Assembly (NCBI GenBank): GCA_004554555.1
Contig: SFLN01000019.1
Span: forward strand, 1-21,898
Origin: [Eubacterium] saphenum
GTDB taxonomy: Bacteria; Bacillota; Clostridia; Oscillospirales; Ruminococcaceae
Reading direction: 5' to 3'
Length of the DNA stretch: 21,898 nt
Positions 1 through 6,894 of the stretch are shown in pieces (position 1 is the stretch's first letter; each line of letters starts with the position of its first letter). Under the pieces are notes generated by a model. It had not been told where the DNA came from. It searched no databases and saw only the letters and a program-made list of their open reading frames with translations. Position numbers and translations under genes: made by a program.

Positions 1-110
1 ACATAGCAACCTCTGCCGTTTTTCGTGAGAAATACCGGCTCACCGTTTTCAACGTCACGAAGCACATCGTTGTAATTGCGTAAATCGGATACGGGTTTTA
101 TATTTGGCAT
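1..110 (-). CDS. Phd/YefM-family antitoxin-like protein, N-terminal part (runs off window)
   Basis: The minus-strand frame opens with ATG at 110 and stays open to the window edge, giving 36 complete codons (MPNIKPVSDLRNYNDVL..., then GEPVFLTKNGRGCYV). The pattern I(K)PVSDLRNY followed by a short helix and a 'G.PVFLTKNGRG' strand is typical of Phd/YefM antitoxins, which neutralise a RelE/YoeB-type or Doc toxin and repress their own promoter as DNA-binding dimers. A clear ribosome site (AAAGGAGC, 126-119) and a good promoter sit upstream, so it is transcribed separately from trpA. The C-terminal toxin-binding half and any toxin gene lie outside the window, so a complete toxin-antitoxin pair is inference. 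Confidence 0.75.
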   Translation of the reverse strand, partial: MPNIKPVSDLRNYNDVLRDVENGEPVFLTKNGRGCY

Positions 111-136
111 ATATATCAGCTCCTTTCGCTGTATAT

Positions 137-165
137 ATTGTAGCATAATTTTACGAAAAAATCAA
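137..165 (-). promoter_or_regulatory. SigA-type promoter of the antitoxin-like gene
   Basis: On the minus strand, -35 TTGATT (165-160) and -10 TACAAT (142-137) are separated by exactly 17 bp, and the ATG lies 26 bases beyond the -10. The promoter lies only about 20 bases past the trpA stop. No stem followed by a T-run is visible between the two, so trp transcripts may read into this gene. Confidence 0.7.
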
Positions 166-184
166 CAGCAAATCAAAGTTTTTC

Positions 185-961
185 TCAGATTTTATGCACC
201 GCGTCGGTCATCGATTTAACGTAACTGTAAATCTCGGGAGCTGCATTTTCGCCGTACTTCTCGACAATTCTGACTATCGCCGAGCCGACGATAACGCCGT
301 CCGAAAGCGCCGCCATTTTCTCGGCTTGCTCGGGTGTGGACACGCCGAAGCCGATTGCCGCGGGAACTTTCTTGTACTTTTTCACGCTCTCCATAATCGC
401 CGCGAGGTCGGTTTTTATCTCGCTTCTCACGCCCGTTACGCCCATCGAGCTTACGATGTACAAAAATCCCTCGGCGCTCTCCGCGATTGACTTTATACGC
501 GCTTCGCTGGTCGGGGCAATCATCGAGATTATCGAAATTCCGTGCTTTTTGGCAATCTCGTCCGCCTCGCCCTTTTCCTCAAACGGCATATCCGGGCAAA
601 TCAAACCGTCCACGCCGATTTCCTTGCACCGTGCGAAAAATCTGTCGTAGCCGTACTTGAACACGGGGTTCAGGTAGGTCATAAACACCAGCGGAATGTC
701 GGTTTCCTTACGCACTTTTTCCGCTAATTCAAAGGCGCGGTCGGTCGTCATACCGCCCTTCAGCGCGCGCAAATCCGCGCCTTGGATTACCACTCCCTCG
801 GCAATCGGGTCGGAGAACGGAATTCCGATTTCAATCATATCCGCGCCCGCCTTAACCGCCGCCATTATGTCCTCAAACGAGCTTTCAAACGTGGGGTCGC
901 CCGCCGTCAAAAAGCCGATAAAAGCCTTTCCTTTTTTAAACGCGTTTTCTATTCGGTTCAT
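185..961 (-). CDS. trpA: Tryptophan synthase alpha chain
   Basis: TrpA cleaves indole-3-glycerol phosphate to indole and glyceraldehyde 3-phosphate and passes indole to TrpB. The 258-aa product has family length. The ATG at 961 is chosen because it follows an AAAGGA site (977-972) and begins MNRIENAFKKGKAF, a normal TrpA N-terminus; an upstream extension to 1024 would read into repeat DNA. Visible motifs are FLTAGDP (18-23 region), the catalytic-loop segment MIEIGIPFSDPIAEG (42-56) with E44 matching Salmonella E49, and the phosphate-binding GFGVST and GVIVGSAIV near the C-terminus. The position of Salmonella catalytic D60 is Glu here (E55). It is the last gene of the trp operon, separated from trpB by a 290-bp spacer built from a tandem duplication. 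Confidence 0.96.
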   Translation of the reverse strand: MNRIENAFKKGKAFIGFLTAGDPTFESSFEDIMAAVKAGADMIEIGIPFSDPIAEGVVIQGADLRALKGGMTTDRAFELAEKVRKETDIPLVFMTYLNPVFKYGYDRFFARCKEIGVDGLICPDMPFEEKGEADEIAKKHGISIISMIAPTSEARIKSIAESAEGFLYIVSSMGVTGVRSEIKTDLAAIMESVKKYKKVPAAIGFGVSTPEQAEKMAALSDGVIVGSAIVRIVEKYGENAAPEIYSYVKSMTDAVHKI

Positions 962-980
962 ATCAAACAATCCTTTCTTA

Positions 981-1268
981 TTCGTGCAAATCCGCGATAA
1001 CGTGCAACTTCCGTGCCCGCTCAAACGGCTGATTTCAACGGGTGAGAGTTTTCGCGGTGATTTGGCTTTATCACTCGTTCAAATCAACGATAACGCAGTA
1101 CCTGCTAAACCGCGCTGATTTTGCCCTTGGTTCGCGATGTTTAACGAGTTTTCGGTTCAATATTCTTGCAAATCCGCGATAACGTGCAATTCTCGCGCCC
1201 GCTCAAACGGCTGATTTCAACGGGTGAGCGTTCTCGCGGTGATTCGGTTTATCATTCGTGCAAATCAA
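981..1268 (-). repeat. Tandem duplication of the trpB-trpA junction in the spacer
   Basis: Copies at 981-1087 and 1163-1268 align over about 107 bp with about 10 substitutions and one 1-base gap, offset 182/181 bp. Read in gene sense, the copy at 1163-1268 begins with the real last codons and TGA of trpB. The other copy begins with a decayed version of them (1103-1076), whose frame reads VIVDLNE and stop, against GIDLHE and stop in trpB. After the trpB-proximal copy, 1160-1145 (TTGAACCGAAAACTCG) resembles the trpA start (ATGAACCGAATAGAAAACG). The duplicated unit therefore probably spanned trpB end, spacer and trpA start. This accounts for nearly all of the 962-1251 gap, and no other gene is seen there. 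Confidence 0.85.
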
Positions 1269-2436
1269 TTCCTCTGTACCTCGCGATTGCCGCAACGTCC
1301 TTGTCGCCGCGCCCGCTCAGACAGCAGATTATGATATCGTCCTTTTTCATCGTGGGGGCGATTTTCATCAGGTGAGCAACCGCGTGCGCGCTTTCGACCG
1401 CGCAGATTATGCCCTCGGTGCGCGCGATGTACTCAAACGCGTTCACCGCTTCATCATCGGTCACGGGAACGTACTCCGCTCTGCCGATTGAGTGCAGATA
1501 AGCGTGCTCCGGACCGATACCCGGGTAGTCAAGTCCCGCAGAAATTGAGTAAACGGGAGCAATCTGCCCGTACTCGTTCTGACAGAAAAGCGATTTCATT
1601 CCGTGGAAAACACCGATGCTGCCCGTGGCAATCGTAGCCGCCGTTTCACCCGTGTGAACGCCGCGTCCCGCCGCCTCGCAGCCGATTAAGCGCACGTCCT
1701 TATCGTTGATGAAATTGTAGAACATTCCCATCGCGTTCGAGCCGCCGCCCACACACGCCATAACCGCCGTCGGGAGCTTTCCCTCGAGCTCGAGAATTTG
1801 CTCGCGCGCTTCTCTTGAGATAACGCTCTGGAAATCGCGAACCATCATCGGGAACGGGTGCGGGCCCATAACCGAGCCGAGAACGTAAAGCGTGTCGTCC
1901 ACACGGCTCGACCAGTCGCGCATTGCCTCGTTAACCGCGTCTTTGAGCGTCATTGTGCCGGTTGTGACGGGGTGAACCTTTGCTCCGAGAAGCTCCATTC
2001 GGTAGACGTTGAGCGCTTGGCGGATTGTGTCCTCCTTGCCCATAAAAATCTCACATTCTAAATCCATCAGAGCAGCTGCCGTTGCCGCCGCAACACCGTG
2101 CTGTCCGGCACCGGTTTCCGCGATAATTCTCGTTTTGCCCATCTTTTTCGCAAGCAGGCACTGCCCGAGGACATTGTTGATTTTATGCGAACCGGTGTGG
2201 TTCAAATCCTCGCGCTTGAAGTAAATTTTCGCGCCGCCGAGGTCGCGCGTCATCTTCTCCGCGTAATAGAGAAGCGACGGTCTGTTCGCGTATTCGCGGT
2301 TGAGCTTGTCCAGCTCCGCGATAAAATCGGGGTCCTTCGAGTAGTGCTCGTAAGCCTCCTCCAGCTTGTGAATTTCGTTCATCAAGGTTTCGGGGACGTA
2401 CTGCCCGCCAAAATCTCCGTATCTTCCGTTGCTCAT
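1252..2436 (-). CDS. trpB: Tryptophan synthase beta chain
   Basis: TrpB is a cytosolic PLP enzyme that condenses indole with L-serine to give tryptophan, working as an alpha2-beta2 complex with TrpA. The 394-aa product is full length. It shows GQYVPETLM near the N-terminus, the PLP lysine in HTGSHKINN (K85), AETGAGQHGVA (around 106-116) carrying the catalytic glutamate, and the phosphate-binding GGGSNAMG. The start follows a strong AAAGGAGAAGG site. It lies between trpF (216-bp spacer) and trpA (290-bp spacer). Its final codons and the sequence after its stop were duplicated into the trpB-trpA gap. No feature of the coding part looks damaged. Confidence 0.97.
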   Translation of the reverse strand: MSNGRYGDFGGQYVPETLMNEIHKLEEAYEHYSKDPDFIAELDKLNREYANRPSLLYYAEKMTRDLGGAKIYFKREDLNHTGSHKINNVLGQCLLAKKMGKTRIIAETGAGQHGVAAATAAALMDLECEIFMGKEDTIRQALNVYRMELLGAKVHPVTTGTMTLKDAVNEAMRDWSSRVDDTLYVLGSVMGPHPFPMMVRDFQSVISREAREQILELEGKLPTAVMACVGGGSNAMGMFYNFINDKDVRLIGCEAAGRGVHTGETAATIATGSIGVFHGMKSLFCQNEYGQIAPVYSISAGLDYPGIGPEHAYLHSIGRAEYVPVTDDEAVNAFEYIARTEGIICAVESAHAVAHLMKIAPTMKKDDIIICCLSGRGDKDVAAIARYRGIDLHE

Positions 2437-2489
2437 AATCCTTCTCCTTTAATTAAATTTGTTGTGCAGTTTTGTTTAATCTATCGCGG

Positions 2490-2610
2490 TCAAAACTACC
2501 GAAAAATGTTGCTTGAACCGCGCTAATTTGTTTTGAAAATCGGCGCGCGATGCCGCTGTTAACATTGCCAAAAATCACCGCGCCGAGCGGCTCAAACCGC
2601 GCGTTAAATC
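2490..2610 (-). pseudogene. Decayed copy of the trpF 3' end in the trpF-trpB spacer
   Basis: Read on the minus strand, this spacer encodes ARFEPLGAVIFGNVNSG, which lines up with ARFEPFGVDISGGVETG at the C-terminus of TrpF. At DNA level GCGCGGTTTGAGCCG is shared exactly (relic near 2603, gene near 2761, about 158 bp apart). Further down, AAA-CAA-ATT-AGC-GCG-GTT matches AAA-ATT-TTG-GCG-GCG-GTG with a small shift, and the relic TTTTGA (2490-2492 is TGA) falls where trpF ends TCTTGA. The frame happens to stay open from 2656 to 2453, but with no family-like start or composition, so it is called a relic rather than a gene. Confidence 0.65.
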
Positions 2611-2652
2611 GGTGAGCTTTTGCGTGAAACAAGCGCGGATTTTCGCCGATAA

Positions 2653-3243
2653 TCAAGAATTTCTCGCCGCTTTCACCGCCGCCAAAATTTTCTCGCGGTC
2701 TTTCAGCCTGCCCGTTTCAACACCGCCCGAGATGTCCACGCCAAACGGCTCAAACCGCGCTAAATCGGGGATTGTTTCGGGGGTAATTCCGCCTGCAATG
2801 AAAAACGGCGCTTTGATTTTCTCGGGGCAAATCAGCGCGTGGTCGAAGGTTTTGCCCGTGCCCTTGCCGCTGTCGAGAAGCAGAAAATCCGCGCCGAGCG
2901 GCTCGATTTCGCGCCCGTCAACCTTGACCGCGCGTATTATCGGCAGTGAAACGCGCCGCCGCAATTCCGCGATATAATCGACGTTTTCGCTGCCGTGGAG
3001 CTGCACGATATCGATGATTTTACGCCACGCCGCTTCCTCAATGTAATCAATCGGCGCGTCCACGAAAACCCCGACCACTTGTATTCGCTTGTCAAGCCGG
3101 TTCTTGAGAAATTCGGCTTGGTTAAGCGAAATATTGCGGTGACTTTTCGGAAAATTCAGCACAAATCCCGCGTAATCGGGCAGCGCTTCGTTCACGAAAT
3201 CGATGTCCTCATCGCGAAACAGCCCGCAGATTTTTATCTTCAT
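2653..3243 (-). CDS. trpF: Phosphoribosylanthranilate isomerase
   Basis: TrpF converts N-(5'-phosphoribosyl)anthranilate to the ribulose form (CdRP) in a TIM barrel. The 196-aa product has normal length. It shows the N-terminal KIKICGL with the catalytic cysteine (C6), VQLHG (80-84), the catalytic aspartate in LLLDSGKGTGKTFDH (D124), and the phosphate-binding AGGITPE and DISGGVET motifs. Its ATG (3243-3241) shares one base with the TGA of trpC in a TGATG overlap, so the two are probably translationally coupled. GAGGGG inside the trpC end serves as ribosome site. Its 3' end has a decayed copy in the following spacer. Confidence 0.95.
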   Translation of the reverse strand: MKIKICGLFRDEDIDFVNEALPDYAGFVLNFPKSHRNISLNQAEFLKNRLDKRIQVVGVFVDAPIDYIEEAAWRKIIDIVQLHGSENVDYIAELRRRVSLPIIRAVKVDGREIEPLGADFLLLDSGKGTGKTFDHALICPEKIKAPFFIAGGITPETIPDLARFEPFGVDISGGVETGRLKDREKILAAVKAARNS

Positions 3244-4025
3244 CAGAAACCCCTCAATTCGCGCAGCTTTGCGGTTTTGTCCTCGGCGCGCATAAGCGTT
3301 TCACCGATAAGCGCGGCGCTTGCGTTGACCTTGCGCAGAGCCGCCACGTCCTCGGCAGTTTTCACGCCGCTTTCCGACACGAAAATTCTGTCGCTCGGCA
3401 CGATTTCGCGAAGCCGCGCGCTTTTCGTGAAGTCAACCGAGAAATTCCGCAAATCGCGGTTGTTCACGCCGATAATCTCCGCTCCGATTTTCACGGCAGC
3501 CTCGGTTTCCGCTTCATCACGGCACTCCACAAGCGCCGAAAGCCCGAGCGAGTGCGCCAAATCGAGGTACTCGGTCAGCTGTTCCTCGGACAAAATCGAC
3601 GATATCAGCAGCACCGCCGCCGCGCCGAGAATTTTCGCTTCGTAAATCATATAATCGGAAATCGTGAAATCCTTGCGCAAAACGGGGATTTTCACGGTGC
3701 TTGTGATTTCGCGCAAAATCGCGTCGCTCCCCTTGAACCAAAACGGCTCGGTTAAGCAGGAAATCGCCGCCGCGCCCGCCGCTTCGTAGTCTTTGGCAAT
3801 CTGCAAATACGGGAAATCCTCCGCGATTATCCCCTTTGACGGCGACGCGCGCTTCACCTCGCAGATAAACGCGATGTCCCCGCCCGAAAGCGCTTTCTTA
3901 AAGGGAAAGTCACTCGTTTTCGGCAGCCTTTCCGCAGCCTCGCGAACCTCCGAAAGCGGAATTTCCTTCGCTTTTTCGGCAATCCGCTCGCGCGTTTTTG
4001 CCGCTATTTCATCTAATATACTCAT
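3243..4025 (-). CDS. trpC: Indole-3-glycerol phosphate synthase
   Basis: TrpC closes CdRP to indole-3-glycerol phosphate with loss of CO2 and water. The 260-aa TIM-barrel protein is full length. It shows EVKRASPSKG (56-65; K58 matches the substrate-binding lysine), LRKDFTI, GVNNRDL and VSESGV, all family signatures. The ATG at 4025 is preferred over an in-frame TTG at 4028 because GCGAGG lies 7 bases upstream of it. The start is immediately preceded by a decayed copy of the trpG 3' end whose TGA overlaps this ATG as TGATG. trpD, which usually lies between trpG and trpC, is missing. Confidence 0.95.
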   Translation of the reverse strand: MSILDEIAAKTRERIAEKAKEIPLSEVREAAERLPKTSDFPFKKALSGGDIAFICEVKRASPSKGIIAEDFPYLQIAKDYEAAGAAAISCLTEPFWFKGSDAILREITSTVKIPVLRKDFTISDYMIYEAKILGAAAVLLISSILSEEQLTEYLDLAHSLGLSALVECRDEAETEAAVKIGAEIIGVNNRDLRNFSVDFTKSARLREIVPSDRIFVSESGVKTAEDVAALRKVNASAALIGETLMRAEDKTAKLRELRGF

Positions 4026-4094
4026 CAAATAACCTCGCTAATAATTTGTTCGGAATTGCTCACCACTGGAGAATTTTTGGGGTTAAAAACACGC
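4025..4094 (-). pseudogene. Decayed copy of the trpG 3' end in the trpG-trpC spacer
   Basis: In gene sense the spacer carries, in the same order as the trpG tail, GCGTG, ACCCC, ATTCTC, CAG, GGTGAGCA, GAAC, then AGCGAGGTT and TTT, and ends with TGA. Trimmed by small deletions, it still reads SEQIISEVI and stop where TrpG reads MKNFLSEVV and stop. The relic TGA (4027-4025) overlaps the trpC ATG as TGATG. This suggests the relic may be the ancestral, translationally coupled trpG end, and that the present trpG end arrived later. Confidence 0.7.
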
Positions 4095-4121
4095 TTGTTG
4101 GCAGGGAGCTTATCGCCCGTG

Positions 4122-4143
4122 AACCCGCATTTTCGTGCGGGTT
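4122..4143 (-). other. Stem-loop at the trpG stop codon
   Basis: AACCCGCA and TGCGGGTT form a perfect 8-bp stem around a 6-base loop. The stem takes in the last two bases of the trpG TAA. No T-run follows on the minus strand, so it is unlikely to be a full terminator. It could protect the trpEG message or moderate read-through into trpC. Confidence 0.6.
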
Positions 4144-4714
4144 AAACAACCTCGCTCAAAAAGTTCTTCATCATCTGCTCACCGTGCTGCGTGAGAATGC
4201 TCTCGGGGTGGAACTGCACGCCGTAAACGGGGAAGCGCTCGTGCCGCACCGCCATAATCTCGCCGTCTGTGGTTTTCGCTGTGATTTTCAGACAAGCGGG
4301 GAAGCCGTTTTCATCGGCGGCAAGCGAGTGATAACGCGCAATCTCGAATGCTCCGTCAATGCCCTTGAACAGCGCGCAGTCTTTGTCGGCGGTTATCACG
4401 GATTTTTTGCCGTGCATAAGCTGCTTTGCGTGAACGATTTTTGCGCCGAAAGCCTCGCAGATTGCCTGATGTCCAAGGCAAACGCCCAGCACCGGAATTT
4501 TCCCCGCCGCTTTCACAATCAGTTCCTCGCAGACGCCCGCGTCCGAGGGCTTGCCGGGACCGGGGCTGATTATAATATGCGTGGGAGCGAGCGCGATTAT
4601 TTCATCGGCGGTCAGCTCGTCGTTTCGGATTACCTTTATATCGGGGTTCAGCTTGCCCACAAGCTGATAAAGATTATAGGAAAAACTGTCGTAATTGTCC
4701 ACAAGTAAAATCAT
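4142..4714 (-). CDS. trpG: Anthranilate synthase glutamine amidotransferase component (TrpG)
   Basis: TrpG hydrolyses glutamine and delivers ammonia to TrpE. The 190-aa class I glutaminase has the triad in view: C79 in GVCLGHQAICEAFG, and H169 and E171 in QFHPESIL. The oxyanion segment IISPGPGKP (48-56) is also present. ATG 4714 (MILLVDNYDSF) is the canonical start; it follows an AAAGTGGTGAT stretch only 13 bases after the trpE stop, which fits coupled translation. The protein ends about where stand-alone TrpG ends, so there is no TrpD fusion. Such a subunit could also serve p-aminobenzoate synthesis (PabA), but the operon position supports the tryptophan role. Confidence 0.95.
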   Translation of the reverse strand: MILLVDNYDSFSYNLYQLVGKLNPDIKVIRNDELTADEIIALAPTHIIISPGPGKPSDAGVCEELIVKAAGKIPVLGVCLGHQAICEAFGAKIVHAKQLMHGKKSVITADKDCALFKGIDGAFEIARYHSLAADENGFPACLKITAKTTDGEIMAVRHERFPVYGVQFHPESILTQHGEQMMKNFLSEVV

Positions 4715-4727
4715 ATTATCACCACTT

Positions 4728-6194
4728 TCAAATCTCGGTTTTGAGCGCTTCGACAACCGCTTTCGCCTTGTTTATGCACTCCTGAAATTCCTTCTCGGGA
4801 ACCGAGTCCGCGACAATTCCCGCGCCGCTTCTCACGAACACGCGTCCGTTTTTCTTGAAGCAAAGCCGAATGGCAATCGCCGTGTCAAGATTACCGCGAA
4901 AATCGATGTACCCGACCGCGCCGCCGTAAATGCCGCGCTTGTTGTTTTCAAGCTCGTTTATAATCTCGCAGGCGCGGATTTTCGGCGCGCCGGAAAGCGT
5001 TCCCGCAGGCAAAACCGCGTTCACTGCGTCAATTGCGGAGAAGTCTTTTCGGATTTGACCGCGAACCGTCGAGCCGATGTGCATAACGTGAGAATAGCGC
5101 TCGATTGACATATATTTCTCAACCTCAACCGTGCCGAATTCCGAGATTTTTCCGAGGTCGTTGCGCCCTAGGTCAACGAGCATATTGTGCTCCGAAAGCT
5201 CCTTTTCATCGGCGAGAAGCTCCTTTTCAAGCTGTTTGTCCTCGTCATCGGTTTTTCCTCTCGGACGAGTTCCCGCGAGCGGGAATGTGTGGAGAACGCC
5301 GTTTTCCAGCTTCACGAGCGTTTCGGGAGAAGCACCCGCAACCTCCATATCCGAGCTTGAAAAATAGAACATATACGGCGAGGGATTTGTGGTTCTGAGA
5401 ACGCGGTAAGCTCCGAGCAGACTGCCCTGAAACTCCGCGTCAAGCCTGTTCGACAGGACAACCTGGAAAATGTCGCCGTCGTAAATATACTGCTTTGCCT
5501 TCTCGACCATCTCGCAGTAACGCGCCTTGTCGAAGAGCGGCTTGAACTCGCCGAGCAGCTTTGAGTCAACATCGGGAGCGGGTTTTCCGTGACGGATAAG
5601 CTCTTCCATTTCGTCAAGCTCAGCTTCGGCGCGGGTGTATTCGGCTTCGAGATTGTCGGTCTTGATGTTGACGATGAGTATAATTTTCTGCTTGATATTA
5701 TCGAACGCGACAACCTTGTCAAACAGCATTAAATCGACATCGCGGAAGTTTTCCTCGTCCTCGGCGTCAAGCTTGAGGCAAGGCTCGGCGTACTTTATAT
5801 AGTCGTAGCCGAAGTAGCCCACAAGTCCTCCCGTAAAGCTCGGAAAGCCCTCCAGACGCGGCGCGCGGTACTCGTCAAGCAGGCTTTTAATGCGCTGCGC
5901 GGGATTTTTCTCGGGGAAGCTCTCGGTTTCGCCCGTTGCGATATTTTTTATGTTCATCACGCCGTCAAGGCAGGTTATTTCAAGCTTCGGGTCATACCCG
6001 AGAAACGTGTAGCGTCCCCACTTTTCCTGGTTCTCGACGCTCTCGAGAATGAAAACGTGCGAGCTTGCGTTTTTGAGAATTTTCAGCGCCTCGACAGGCG
6101 TTCTGATGTCCGCGAAAAGCTCTCTCTTGACGGGAACAACCGTGTAATCCGCGAACTTTTTCGCTTCTTCAAGCGACGGATAAATCTTGTTCAT
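4728..6194 (-). CDS. trpE: Anthranilate synthase component I
   Basis: TrpE converts chorismate to anthranilate with ammonia from TrpG and is the feedback-inhibited first enzyme of the pathway. The 488-aa product has N-terminal ILES (49-52), matching the LLES tryptophan-binding element of the family, and a complete chorismate-binding half including DGDIFQVVLSNR, AGASPETLV, PLAGTRPRG, DLGRNDLGK, LPAGTLSGAPK and RSGAGIVADS. Two adjacent ATGs exist (6197 and 6194); the second is chosen because GGGAGG lies 6 bases before it. It is the first gene after the T-box leader, so its expression should rise when uncharged tRNA-Trp accumulates. Confidence 0.96.
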   Translation of the reverse strand: MNKIYPSLEEAKKFADYTVVPVKRELFADIRTPVEALKILKNASSHVFILESVENQEKWGRYTFLGYDPKLEITCLDGVMNIKNIATGETESFPEKNPAQRIKSLLDEYRAPRLEGFPSFTGGLVGYFGYDYIKYAEPCLKLDAEDEENFRDVDLMLFDKVVAFDNIKQKIILIVNIKTDNLEAEYTRAEAELDEMEELIRHGKPAPDVDSKLLGEFKPLFDKARYCEMVEKAKQYIYDGDIFQVVLSNRLDAEFQGSLLGAYRVLRTTNPSPYMFYFSSSDMEVAGASPETLVKLENGVLHTFPLAGTRPRGKTDDEDKQLEKELLADEKELSEHNMLVDLGRNDLGKISEFGTVEVEKYMSIERYSHVMHIGSTVRGQIRKDFSAIDAVNAVLPAGTLSGAPKIRACEIINELENNKRGIYGGAVGYIDFRGNLDTAIAIRLCFKKNGRVFVRSGAGIVADSVPEKEFQECINKAKAVVEALKTEI

Positions 6195-6210
6195 CATAAA
6201 CCTCCCGTAA

Positions 6211-6261
6211 AACAAAAAATCCGTCCCTTGACAGAATTTGACAATTCTGCCATAAGGACGG
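6211..6261 (-). terminator. T-box-controlled terminator before trpE
   Basis: In gene sense, CCGTCC (6261-6256) pairs with GGACGG (6226-6221), and inside it CAGAATT pairs with AATTCTG around a short loop. ATTTTTTG follows directly. The 5' arm overlaps the 3' part of the T-box antiterminator (AAGG...CCTT), so the two folds exclude each other. Confidence 0.9.
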
Positions 6262-6553
6262 TTTAACTCCGTGCTGCCACCTTACTTCACCGAAAAATCA
6301 CTCTTTCGGCGCACTCTGCGGGTACTAACATACCCTTGCGGTTAACGCCCGCCTGCGTCTCAGGATACTCCCGACAGCCTCGCCGCAGCCGCTCGTTCCC
6401 GAACTCTGCGCCGGCTTTTCCGTTTCCCCCTCGCCCTCGGTGGTCCATTTGGAAGCCCTGCGTTCTGCGGTATTCTCAGCATCGACCGCTCTCTGGGAGT
6501 GCACAAGCAACGTTATCTCCACCTCATAGGTTTATAAGGCATATTCAATTTAC
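6211..6553 (-). promoter_or_regulatory. T-box leader sensing uncharged tRNA-Trp
   Basis: The transcribed leader upstream of trpE has the T-box layout. The base of Stem I pairs GGTGG (6522-6518) with CCACC (6443-6439). A GA-rich AGATAAC follows the 5' strand, and the specifier UGG (tryptophan codon, 6447-6445) sits just before the 3' strand as AAATGGACCACC. Downstream lies the T-box sequence AAGGTGGCAGCACGG (6283-6269); its UGGC can pair with a GCCA tRNA end, matching the usual discriminator G of tRNA-Trp. An intrinsic terminator follows. Low charged tRNA-Trp should stabilise the antiterminator and allow trp transcription. The start near 6553 is inferred from the promoter. Confidence 0.92.
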
Positions 6554-6559
6554 TTTTTC

Positions 6560-6588
6560 ATTTTATCACGTTAAATCCGTTTTGTCAA
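6560..6588 (-). promoter_or_regulatory. trp operon promoter
   Basis: On the minus strand, consensus -35 TTGACA (6588-6583) and -10 TAAAAT (6565-6560) are separated by exactly 17 bp. This near-perfect SigA promoter fits an operon whose control lies mainly in the leader. The AT-rich DNA between it and the divergent flgB promoter (6589-6785) shows no gene or obvious operator. Confidence 0.9.
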
Positions 6589-6785
6589 GTGTGTTTCAAA
6601 AATTTTTCTTTACAATTTTTGCTGCTTTGTGCAAAATCGAGAAAAGTTTCTAGTATTTGACGAAAAAATAATGAAAAATAACCAAATTTTTTCTCGTTTT
6701 TACCAAAAAAATTCAAAATCCGACAAAATTTTCCTCTCATTCTGTTCAATTTTCTCAAAGGCATGCAAAATAAGTAAAAAAACAG

Positions 6786-6814
6786 TTGAAATCCTTTGTG
6801 AAATGGTGTATAAT
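6786..6814 (+). promoter_or_regulatory. Promoter of the flagellar operon
   Basis: TTGAAA (6786-6791) and TATAAT (6809-6814) are separated by exactly 17 bp, about 80 bases before the flgB ATG. It has the SigA form, and I do not see the flagellar sigma-28 pattern (TAAA then GCCGATAA). The 5' leader of about 74 bases is too short for a common c-di-GMP riboswitch. Confidence 0.85.
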
Positions 6815-6894
6815 GATTATGGACATCTATGGGTATAGGGGAAATTGCGCCCAAAAACGACCTATATTATAAATATGTAGAAAAGAGGTACGGT

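Noticed and set aside
2453..2656. 67-codon open frame in the trpF-trpB gap (minus strand)
   Set aside because: Its only recognisable part is a copy of the TrpF C-terminus. There is no ribosome site or credible start, so it is treated as a relic.
2746..2766. Sequence within trpF resembling the dispersed spacer motif
   Set aside because: GATTTAGCGCGGTTTGAGCC here encodes the conserved DLARFEP of TrpF, so it is explained by coding. It may be the source of the relic copy at 2588-2610 but is not counted as an inserted element.
6815..6894. c-di-GMP riboswitch or sigma-28 promoter before flgB
   Set aside because: The leader of about 74 bases shows none of the GEMM conserved segments, and no TAAA-N15-GCCGATAA pattern was found. 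A SigA promoter explains expression.
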